DNA of 64,000 nucleotides from Leptoclinus maculatus. Lineage: Eukaryota; Chordata; Actinopteri; Perciformes; Stichaeidae. The notes under the pieces were generated by a model. That model had not been told where the DNA came from and made no database searches. It worked only from the letters and a program-made list of their open reading frames with translations. The DNA lies in NCBI GenBank assembly GCA_032191485.1, contig JAVDOI010000003.1:14077813-14141812 (forward strand), in the 5' to 3' direction. The position numbers and the translations under genes were made by a program. Below, in pieces: positions 13,251-24,700 of this stretch; position 1 is the stretch's first letter; every line of letters begins with the position of its first letter.

Positions 13251-14693
13251 ATGTGAATCTGTGATTTAGAAGAAACTCAGAATACAATACTTTGTTCATA
13301 GAAAACAATGCTAGAACAGATATACAAATAACTTGTATACTTTGTAGGTCCTTTCGAGTTTGTATTATATCGACCATTGTAAGCTCAAGGGACACTTTAT
13401 GTCTTGAGCTCAAAACAGATGAATAACAGTCTGTGAAAAACTGAACTACATGTGTTGTGTGGGCTGTAAATAACTCATTTTCATTTGTTGAGGAAAAGTG
13501 CAGTTTCATATCAGCTGCTGCTGCTTTACTATCACTTATCCGTTTTGTCTCTCTAGTGCAGATTATGATTATAGAACTTCGTACCTCAGAGGTGGTTATT
13601 GTAATTACATAGGTAATTAGCGATAAACACACGGTAACCTTTCCTTTCCCCCCTGGTGTGTATTTCACTCTACGTGTTTGTGCCAGAAAAAAAAAGAAAT
13701 GCTCTTAGGCCTCATTTACAAAATGGATTTTGTCATCATGTTTAAATCCACCAAACTGTCATTTAAAACTGTGAAATTAAAGGATGAAATGTCTAATCTC
13801 TCTTCGTGGAGTTTGTAATTGAGTCAATCGTGTGGTCTTTGAACATTTCCGAGTCTTCGCATTGGACACCTGTTTTGAATTTTAATACTGAAATATGTAT
13901 TTTTGTTTTTTAATGCTCAGCATTGCATTACCTTCTCTTCAGCATGGTTAGATATTTAGAATCATCTCAGAAAGTATTAAACATGGCATAGTAGTATAGA
14001 ATAAGGTTGTGCAGTATTTCATACAAATAAACAGTATCTCCTTCAATTGACAGCTTGTTGCTGTTGGCTGATGTTGTCTAAAGGATAAACACTCTGAAAT
14101 GTCTTCAATGAACAATTATTTTGTGATGTATAATTTGTATGCCAGACCTTTTATGAGGTCCTGGTGCACCTGAGAGCTTGTACAGACTAATGAAAACATC
14201 CTTAATCTCAAACCGCCCATTTGCATTCAGCCTGAACGGCGTTGATCTTGTCTTTTTTAGATTCTCGTCACATCTTTATCATTTCCATCTATGCCATACT
14301 TATATCTCTCATGTGAATGCGCTGCCTGTGATTTCCTTATTGATATTCATGAATCCTGCTCAGACATATAAATTAACTATTAGCAGCTGTACAAGACAGC
14401 ACTAAACACTGACGGCAGCTGGTTTTTCTACATTTTCCACATTTATATCTCCATCTTCTCTCGGTTGCCTTACTTAGTAGTACATGTCTGTGTTTTCTTT
14501 CCTCTGCACTTTATTACAAGAAAGCTTTATTCCAATAGAAAGACATTTCTGTAGAAGCACATATATCCTCCTACATCATATCCTCGTATACACACATGCA
14601 CACATATACCTTCACATCAGAAGAATATGTATCAAACGCATTATGCTTTATGTACTGTGTCCCTTTCCACAACATCTCTGTACTGCAGATAAA

Positions 14694-14694
<1 letters not shown>

Positions 14695-14781
<87 letters not shown>
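14695..14781. repeat. (CA)n microsatellite
   Basis: About 43 uninterrupted CA units. Open frames across it are artefacts of the repeat. Confidence 0.99.
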
Positions 14782-14785
<4 letters not shown>

Positions 14786-15750
14786 GTGAGTAGCCAGTAG
14801 TTGCACCTCCATATGATCATTACTTTTGAATGGGTAAATCATCTCAGAGCGTGTGTTTGCTCACCCATACACAGTGAAGAAAGTGCTATAGAGTCCCATT
14901 AGGCATATGAAAGGCATACTGCCACGATGAGAAGTAATACAAAAACTAACAAATATTCCATGATGACTTTAGTGGAGCTCAGGAGCCTGCTTAGCCAAAC
15001 TATAAATACAGGTGATCAACTAACAAAAGGAGGATTACAGACATGCAAAAGATCCAGATAAAAACAAGACAGAGGAAATAGACAATACACATCAGGGGTG
15101 CATCTGGGCATCCATACCCAGTCACTCAATACACCTTTCAGGCTATTAAAACACCAAACTGGTGGTAACATTCAAACTGAGTCATGGTTTGAACTCTGCT
15201 TCTGGTTCTTTTCTTTCTTTAAAAATCTTTCTAGTCAAACCTATTACAGAAACAGCCTTTTTTTTCCTCCATATTTATAGTGGAGTAACGTCTACCTGAG
15301 CAGAGAATGATGTCGTTCTCCCTCTGTGTGTGCTGCTATCCGAGCTTCTCCTTGCTTTGTTTACATAGCCGGGCCGGCTGTGTGCTTTTACTGAATGTTC
15401 GTGCTTGTGAGCGTTGCCCCACTGTTATCTCATGATTGCCGCTCAGCACTGCTCTCATACGGCGGTTACAGCTGACGTTGTCCCGACGGACAGCGTCGTT
15501 GCTGAAGCATAGCACCCACCCTTCGTTGAGATGTTGACATGTTGAGAGCCGTTGAGAGGCAATTAAAATGCTCCCAATGTCGGAGCTTGCACCTTTAAAT
15601 ATACTTGTTGATATCGTTGGCAGTAATGCTGTCACCCCAACATTCAGCAGCATAAAAGCAAGATGCTGGTCTGGAACCGTTAATGTTTAAAAGCATCTCA
15701 CTGACCTCCAAAAGACAACATGGGGTTGTAGGTTTAACAGCAGACACTGT

Positions 15751-15816
15751 ATGTATGTTTCCAAGACAAATTTCCTTCGGGACAATAAAGATAAAGTCTA
15801 TCTTATCTTATCTTAT
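15751..15816 (+). repeat. LINE/SINE-type 3' tail with (TCTTA)n
   Basis: AATTTCCTTCGGGACAATAAAG is followed by TCTATCTTATCTTATCTTA. This is the stereotyped 3' end of a fish non-LTR retroelement with a short terminal tandem repeat. The element's body is not obvious upstream. Confidence 0.6.
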
Positions 15817-18800
15817 GTGATCGATTCTTCACTATGAAATACTGCAGCTGATTGATCTAATGTATGTTGTTTTACTTTGTATGACCACTGGAGAGCACTG
15901 TTGCATACATAAACAGTGGATGTGTGTAATTTCACTGACAAATTATTCTGCATGGAATATGAGTATGTGGGTAAGCATACATGCATGTCAGTGACCATGT
16001 GCTCACATACAAGTGTGTGTAATAGTTGGTGTGTTTCCATTAAGTTAAAGTGTAGCTTTCAGTGTACAGCAGTGCAATTTGTTTTCAATTGCTGCTACTT
16101 ACTCTCTTTTTCTTTCTTAAATGTAAAAGATGCACCACTACAGGGCTCCCCTTGACATGGAAATGAAAAATATTGCTTGTCATGGCTGTCAGACTCCTTA
16201 TCCTTGGTCAGACAGTGCTGCTGACATTTCCTTTAAGTGTCTGCCTTGGCATTTAGAGGGAGAGCTATATATATGGATCTTCCTGGCACATAGTTTTGGT
16301 CCAAAAATCAGTTTGGACACTGGGGATCTGTAATTTGTTTGATTGCCCATTAATAAGAAGATTAAAAAAAACAGCATTAGGGTACTGAATGAAAGTGTTT
16401 AAAATTCCATTAAAGTTGAATGACTGAGTGTGGCTACGCTTACAGTTGGCTGTTTGTCTTCAGCAGCAATTGGGATCAATATTCTCATGCTGAGTTGAGC
16501 CGGACTTGCAAGTATTAATGCACACAGACTTATGTCAAATGGGAATGTTCACAGTGGGTCATAGTCCAGAAATATATAAAAACAATAGCAAATAGCCTTC
16601 TCTAGATTTTAGCTGGCGAATAACATATTCCTGAGGATTTCACTGTTCACCATCCTGAAGGCAATTTGTGTTTTATGTCAATAAGTTTGATTTATGGTAC
16701 TGAAATCAACAAGGCTAAAATGCATAGCATAAACCAAATACTAACCAGTGTTTCCCTATTTGTGAATCTAAAGTGTTAGCAAGATGTCAAAGCGTGTCTC
16801 TGAAGAATTCATCAGGCAGACGCTTGAAGGGATGAAATGAGGCATCTGATCTTTTTGTTTCAGTTGTGGAGGCTTTGGGGAATCAGACCGTACTCGGAGG
16901 ATATGATGAGTCGGCAGAGATCTTATTAGCAAAACCAGTGTGTATTATTCAAAGAGCTGGGGGGGTGCTTGCGCTGCTGCATCTGATTACATTATTATTA
17001 TCCTGTTGAATTAGTTTTTTAGTTTCAGCAACCAGAGATTCTCTTGGGCGATGGATGTTAAATGTCGGGACACAGTGAAAGAACAGAAATACTAAACCTG
17101 AACATGTTTATTTCTGAACTTGAGTCTCATTTTCTGCTAGATACAGAGTGGTGAAGAGTAACCAATGAAGTAAAAGAAAACATGTATAGAAACACTATGA
17201 GCTTATAACCATGCTAGTCGCTCTGTGAGGTTGTAGCTAAATGCTAACATTCTGGGAGTGTAACATCAGTTCCAGATTGTGGGCATGTATTTCTAAGGTA
17301 ATTAGATAATATTTAAAATACAAATTAAAGAGACCCTGGTTTTTCCCTCTTGGGAATTCCCTCCAGGGAATTGCATCCGTCTGTATCACACTACAAACTT
17401 CTTGAGAAGCTCGTTTTAATTGCTCGAAAATGCTTCCTGCAAAATTGGAGAGGTTTTTAACACTCTTCCCCAAGAAAGATTACAGGCTGTCTTAAAGCGA
17501 AAAGATGAGCTGTTTTTGAAGGTTTGGTCACCTTTTCTAGATTATAAGAACCTATTTCTGAGTGAAAGACCCCTCTCATTACTGTACCCCAATTATGGGA
17601 CACACAACATAATATAGCTTCTGATGACTAGTTAATTCTATGACTTTTCATGCCTCCGTGCTGGTGACAGCCGTGGCTGATGACATGTTTTCGGGTTGTC
17701 CGCCCGTCTGTCTTTCTGTCCCGTTGAAGCCTGAAGGAAATGTCCTTACATTTAGCACAAAGTCAAGATCACTGATACCTCAAAAAACACGTTTTTCGCC
17801 TCAACTCAAGAATTCATATGCTTATTATAACAATAATAAACATGTCTAATGTGATAAAATTATGACATTTTAGACAGATGGATTTAAACTGCAACTTAAA
17901 CGACTGGTTGGCAGAGGCATACAACCATTAGACATTAATTATATTTTCTTCTTTTTATAAATTATTTTTAAAAAAAACAACGTCAATTAGGATCACCTTG
18001 TCCATGAATTCATTTTTGCTTTTAAGTTTTAATTTGTGTTCATAATTAGGCAAAAATAACGCTGCCTCAGCTACAAGCTGCTGCAGAAGTTATAGTTTCT
18101 GTAAGGTGTGAAGAGGGACAATATGGATCACAGAGGAGCTGCTCTGCATATTGGTGATGGATGACTACCTCTTGGCTAATATAATTAAAGCTGCTACCGG
18201 TAACATTTTAAATTTGATTAAGTAGAGCCCCTCAGAGATAGTGTTTAACAGCATCACGGTCACAGTTACATATTTGGACTTGTCTACCGATCGTATCTAT
18301 TTAGCAACTTAATTTTATGCACTCAGTTGTCCAATAGGGAAATTATATATTCCAACAACTCAACACCCTTCAAGGGTTAAGGGTGAAGCCGTCTCTGAGG
18401 CAGGATGTGGAAAGATGAGATCTAGAGCACAGTTATAGTAAGAGCTTTAAATGAGGTGCAGCAATATTGTTTCGACATGTCTTCAGCAGAGACAAATAGT
18501 GAGAATAACGAACAGAACAGACAGATCCCCTCAATCTGTGACTTTTCTGACTCCTGGTGTCCATAATGTGACCAATTGCAGGTTTTGGCAGTGGGCCATC
18601 ATTTGCATTGTAAGCGGTGCTCCAATCTTGTGTAACCACAGCAGCTAACTGCATTGTTGGTGCAAAGGTGAAACCTTGCCTCCATTATTAGACTCTTAAT
18701 GGGAAGATCAGCATTAAAATCTAACCTATTAAATGCATGCTTAAGGTTGAAAAAAGGATAGTTAAGTTGTCACTCCTAAAAATGTATTCAGCTATAAACT

Positions 18801-19922
18801 TATATTCAGGCTGAATGTTAATTGTCTTAATTCCATTATTCACACCGTTTTCTGGTGGAGAACGATTCGATTTTTTGACTGACATCTGGCTGCACCGCCA
18901 TATGTTTCAGATGACATACAAAACATAAAGCATGTCTTCATCAGAGGCTCTGATGACATACTCAAAATGTGCACACGGTTTGCTGCACCTCATTTTTCCA
19001 GTTTCCACCCAAGGTTTACTTTGGTCTTCCCAGAGCTCTGTCTCTCCATCACTCCTCCTTCAAACACTCCTTTTTAGATTTTATAAAGAGGGTACAGCTG
19101 TTGGAGAGGTGTTCTTTTTTTTCCAGTGGTTCCACAATCTGCAATGTAGAGCTTTTTGTAAAAGGAGTTGCATCTTCAACGGCCGGGTGTCTGGACAAAG
19201 TAACATCTGCTGGATGGCTCCTTTTCATCCGAGCTAGAGGCAACAGATGCTGCCTCTGCACCAAACCACCTCCATGGAGATGCTCTGTCTTGAGATTAAA
19301 TAGATTGTGGGAGTGACAAATTAATAATATAAAAGTGTGTCTTGAGGGACGAGTTAAAGTTAATTAACGTACTCCTGTAAGTTCATGTCTGCACCGCAGC
19401 ATAATAAACTCCACAAACAAAACAAAACACTATAAATACCATGTATAGCCAATCAATCTGGGGCCCCTTTGCTTGCCTGCTGCCCACAAAGCAGATTTCA
19501 CGTGGTAACTGTGGTCAATATCTCTGACCTGGATATCCAGCTGCTTTCCAACACCATCCTTGTCGATACACAAATTCATTACAGATGATGCCTATAAACA
19601 AAGCACTGGTGATGCAGCTGCTGATCCATAATGCTATTTAAAAAAAGGAAAAAAATAGAATTGACAGTGTCAGCTTTTGAATGGTAATGAAAGTAGGTTG
19701 GTTCACATCCAAATGACTATCAGACTCTAACCTCGTTGGGATCTCATTGTGTACTGAGCTTAGGCAGTAAAAGTGTGTCACACTGCAACAGCTTGGGTGC
19801 CCTGTTGGTGGCCTGGACAACTAGGGCAGACAATTGAAATTGGGCAAAGCCAGAGGACAGAAAACCATTGGAAATCTGTTGTACTGAGCCTGACATGGTT
19901 CACTTGTGTGTGTCCATTTCAG

Positions 19923-21715
19923 ACGATGGTCTCAGGCTCGAGTCTGTACAGAAAGGATCACCAAAGACTGTGCGAAGAAGGGAAAAGAAATCGATTGATA
20001 TGGCTACTTTGCGGCGGCAACCAAGAGCCAGAACAGCAGGAACTCGGCAGGACCGTGGCTCCTGCTCTTCCACCGTGTCTTGCCCTGTCTTCTCTGGACC
20101 ATACAGTGACCACGAAGAAGACCCACCACTACGCCGCCAATCCTCTCCTTTGATACTAAAGGGATCTCTTTCCAGTTTACACGGTTCTATCAGTTCAAGC
20201 CCCAAAGGTTCCCTTTCTAGCCTCCGGGGGTCTGCTCCCTGCCTCCAAGGATCATTGCCACATCTAGGATCTCTACCCAGCTTCCGGGGCTCTTTATCCA
20301 GCCTCAGGGGATCAATCTCTCGCTTTAAGAGGAGATCGCTGGGAAGCCTGGACAACTCAAGCCCCAGCCCCAGCCCCAGCCTCAGCCTCAGCCCCAGCCC
20401 CAGCCCCAGCCCCAGCCCCAGCCCCAGCCCCAGCCCCAGCCCCAGCCTCAGCCCCAGCCCCAGCCCCAGCCCCAGCCCCAGCCTACATAGTGGCAATGGC
20501 AGCTCCAGTGATGACGACGGCAGTTGGGACACTAATAGCTGGAGCTCAGGGGCCACCTGCCTGCTTCGGACTCCTGTTAAGCAAGATAGCACTGAGGCAT
20601 CAGGTGAAGAGTCTTACACCACTGACCATGCGTCTGCTATAGCCAAGGCTGAGCCTGAAATCATTTACCAAAATCTTATCTTCTCACATTCTGCTGCTAA
20701 AACTGAAGGTAAAGGAGATCATGCTCTCGAGAGAACTTCTACAGAGCTAAGGAAAGACGTGGGGACCCAAAATGCGCCCTCCTCCAGCCTGAGCAAGAAT
20801 GCTGACACATTGTCATCACATCAGTGGGACGACAAGAGCGAGGACAGGCGCAAGTTCTCGCAATTTCTGAATGAGGTGACATTTAGAGTGTTGAAATCTA
20901 ACGGCGGCCCTTCTCAACAACAGTCCACCCTTCGACATGGCTTCCTGTCTCCTCCACCACCGCCGCCATCAACCCCATCCCACCCATCTCACCCATCACT
21001 AACAACACTACCACCACCGTCTACATCAGCAACAAACTCGTGGTACAGCCCAACCAGCTCAAACCTCCAGACCATCAAGGAGTATGATTCTAAGGACATT
21101 ACCAGCTCCATCCGCCGGTGGAGCAAGACATTGCCTATCTGTAAGATCTTGGAGCCCGGGGATGTGCTGAGGAAAGTGAAAGGGGAAAGTCACTTGTACC
21201 CACAGCACGACCTGGAGCTATGTACAAACATCCAGTCGCAGCCCTCCACCGGGAGACTTTATCTAGAAACAGACATAGACAGTGTGAGGCGACTTGATGA
21301 ACTGGTAGCTAATAGCAGCCTGGGGAAAGAGAGGAACGGAAAAGCACCAGAGAAGGTTATGGAGAGAGGGACGGAGAAGGAAAACAGGATTCCATGCGAG
21401 ATAAATGGTTGCTCGGGGATGGAAAGAGGGAAGGAGAGGGAGAAGAGAAAAGAAAGCACCTGGGACAGAGACAGAGGAATAGAGAAAGGGAAGGAAAAGG
21501 ATAGAAGTAGAGAGATGCCTTGCTGGGAGAAAGACAGAGGGATGGAAAGAGGAAGGGAGAAGGAGAAGAAAATGGTATTTACCAGCTGTGAGCCGCCTCC
21601 TCCTCAATCAACTTCCAGTGGTCGGAGTAACCCCTGCCCTGTCTTCAGCTGGCCAGAGGGCTTTCCGAGAATGTCCTACAGAACTACTTCACTGCCCAGA
21701 CCTGTAAATATCACT
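19923..21715 (+). CDS. Large internal exon, proposed N-terminal extension of begain
   Basis: A 1793-nt exon that is open throughout. The acceptor follows a T-rich tract ending TTTCAG, and the donor is ACT|GTGAGT. It enters with two bases of a split codon and leaves in phase 0, leaving 597 whole codons. The product looks disordered. It has degenerate GSLSSLRGS-like repeats at about residues 80-140, an uninterrupted Ser-Pro/Ser-Leu tract at 146-187, and an acidic-Ser patch (SSSDDDGSWD). A possible helical stretch (RRKFSQFLNEVTFRVL) lies near 320, a poly-Pro run (PPPPPPSTP) near 343, and a structured-looking stretch (RRWSKTLPICKILEPGDVL) near 398. A highly charged Glu/Arg/Lys segment spans about 490-550. 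I do not recognise a domain. Its phase matches the 32-nt exon at 25829, which in turn matches begain. A separate gene, or internal initiation at the ATG near 20000, cannot be excluded. Confidence 0.6.
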
Positions 21716-24700
21716 GTGAGTACCACCACATTCAAATAATTGTTTCACCTTTTTCCCAAAATACTCTTTGTTAGATTGTGGTTGACAACCCAATACAATT
21801 ACAGTTGAATAGAAATAAATTTGAGGTGCTCATAGCAATAGAAAAAAAGTGAAATTTTTCTCCCAAAACAGTGCCCTAGTTCCACTGTATCATACACAAC
21901 GATCAACAGACAAGAATGTTGCAATAATGGAAAAATCCTGTATTACGATCGGTGACAACATGTTTCTTTTTTTCAACAATATCTGTATTTCGTGACTTGA
22001 ACATTTAGTTAAGGCTGGTTGAAGATCATGGTTATAGGTCTGGGATAGGGCACAAACTCTGGTCTTCTGCATGAAAATAGCGCTACATTCCTATGCACCA
22101 GCCTGACATCCACTCTTTTACTTTCTGCATCACAATATCAAAGGCATACCACTCCCTGCATTGGCATATTGAATATTTGGTTGTGTTGGACTAACTAATC
22201 AGTTTTTGCTCCCTAATGTCTTTCTCTCAACACCTCTGTTGGCAATGGAAGGGTGTAAACTAGTATCTGCTACCATCTCGTATTGACTTACATTAAGGTG
22301 CCTACGGCTGCTTTTAGTTTGATAGAGGGAGTTTGTGGCCAAGAACATAATGTCTGAAACATGCTTCTTTGTCCCTGTGAACCAGCACCAAGGTTGGGTT
22401 AACCAATAATGTATCATCATTTCTAGAAGTGTACTTATTGGGAAGTTTAACTTCCTTACTCTAAACACAGACGCTTTCAAAGCCACAAATAGTCGCCCAT
22501 ACTATCAGGCTTTTACAGGGAAGTATATGCGAGGAATTTGAAAATGATTAGTATAATTAACTTAGTATAAGTTATAGCTAAGTTCTAATCAGGGTTCGAA
22601 GTTGGTTTAAATCAACATTTGGTCATTTTAACTCCATTTTTACCTTTAACGCACATGTTTAAGATGATGACTGCAGATATAACAATACATTTATTTTTAG
22701 GATAATTACTGTGATCTTATATAAAAGGAACCTATACTAGTGTTTCCTCATTGTGCAGTAAGAGTAGACTTAGATTACTGGAAATGAGGAGCCAAATGAA
22801 TATGATTACACAACCCTTTGATGATTTCACTCAATCTTTATTCAAGGCTTTGATCAAGTGTATTGCATCACATTCCTCCTTGTCAGGATCATTTTCATCT
22901 TTGAGACTTATTAGACGTGAATCATTTATGTTTGGTGTTTTGCTTAATTGGGTCTGACACATCACACTTGTCATACAGAACAAAATCTGCAAACATGATA
23001 ATTCATTAAAGTAACATGAATGGGCAATGTGAATTATTTTGTGCTGCACATGCACAGGAATGTAATGTAAACAGAATATATCTCCTGACTTCAAAACATA
23101 ACTGGAAAAGAAAGCATGACCTGGATTTGGATTGAATCTTTCCTCACTGAATGTACATTTTCATATCCAAGATGTTCTCAAAGGAGTGCTCCGGTAAAGG
23201 TCTATGTTACTCCTTATTTAAATGCATTAGCATCTCTCTGCCCTCCAAACATCCAGCATGCAATATTAAAAATACATCCACTCTTATTTACTGCTTATTT
23301 ACTCAGAGCCCAGAGTAAAAGAGAGACGATGGCTTAGGTTTCAAACACATTTCACGATCCTGCGTGGCTGCCTGTGTGAAGGTAGCTAATACATTAATAA
23401 TTTAAATACTCTCCATCTTTTTTTGTGCTTTCGAGCCTCAGGCTTAGAAACGCTGCACTGTTGTACTATTGCTCTGTTGCTAAATGGGTGGACCTAGACC
23501 AATGTCCAACAGTGAGGAAGCAGGTGGATGTTTCGAATGTAGCTTCCTGATTAGATTTCTTTCACCGAAGGGCAGCTCCCTAGCAACTGTTCAGACGTTG
23601 AGTGGGTGTATACGCATTAAAAGGAATACATTTGGTTATCAAGAGAGAAAACTGCTGTTTTTCAGCTTTTCACACAGTTAGTGACTTGGACAGAAAAGGA
23701 GGGGGAAAAAACGAGTGTGTACTCTGTGCTCATTTTGCACGTGCAAGCAAGGTTAAAAAACATGTTTCCTCTGTAATATACTGCATGTGATGAAGTAAAG
23801 TATACACATACAAAAGTACAATTTCATTGTAAATTTGCAGTGCACAATTCTATTGGAACTGGAGGGTGGGCGTTACCTTTTTGGCGTCAGTGCCATGTGT
23901 CAGGACACCGTTATCAGCAGTAACAGCTTTTTGAGGCGGCCATTAGCTAGATAGGAAACCAGCATGCACTAACATGCTTGTGCGGACGACAAAGCACAGA
24001 AAAGCGGATTACAACCCAAACAGAAAGGGAGAGCAACTTCATTCTGTGCTCTGCTTTGTTGCTATATTAATGCTTTGAAAAGTGTATTGATAACCTACAA
24101 GTGTACCACCTGATTCACTGCTGGGTGTGGTCAGAGGTGTTGTAACTGTAACCACACCCATCAGTGATGTCACAGTGTACTGACACATCCTGGAGAACAA
24201 AATGTGCGTTTTTTTAAAGAATTTCATGGTTGTGGTAGTGGTCACCCTTTTTTAAATATTTACACACAGATTGTACATGTAATATAGCAACAGCAAAATA
24301 AAGGCTGACATTTAAAAAAAAAATCCTGAATGAATGCACATCCATAGCTGCAGCTGCCGATTGTCATTCAGTGATGCCTTCCAAGAATGTCGATCCACTC
24401 CCTCTCTCTCTCTAAGCGTGCCCTCCCCGCACAGAGGGATGCTGGGATGGAGGGATGGACAGAGGGGATTACTGAGAGTTGTCTCATTCAATAGCTGTAT
24501 GAGTCATCCTGCTGTTGGACTCGCGCTGTTTGTAACACCCACACAACATCGTGAAGCACAGCATACACGTGCTCACAAACACACACTGCACTCTCACAAC
24601 CCGTATGTTGAAGCTGTGTACCTGTAATAATGATTATACCTCACTGAACCCTCCACTATAAATTCTAAGGCTGGATACTGCATGTAACTTGGCACACATA

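Larger units (their letters stand above)
1..19922. other. Non-coding region upstream of the first proposed exon
   Basis: No gene is convincingly supported here. All frames are short and lack family matches or paired splice sites. The region holds dispersed repeats (see separate entries), simple repeats such as (AG)n at 1913-1927 and (CT)n at 7315-7333, two X-box palindromes, and one orphan exon-like segment at 11848. It may contain the promoter and 5' exons of begain. Confidence 0.6.

Noticed and set aside
13237..13668. 143-residue minus-strand frame
   Set aside because: It starts beside a dispersed repeat fragment, has irregular composition, and has no recognisable domain or splice sites.
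14484..14842. Three frames across the CA microsatellite
   Set aside because: Their length comes from the (CA)n tract. The flanks show no family match.
19900..20592. 230-residue minus-strand frame rich in Gly-Leu
   Set aside because: It is the reverse reading of the CAGCCC tract in the + strand exon, with no homology or splice context.
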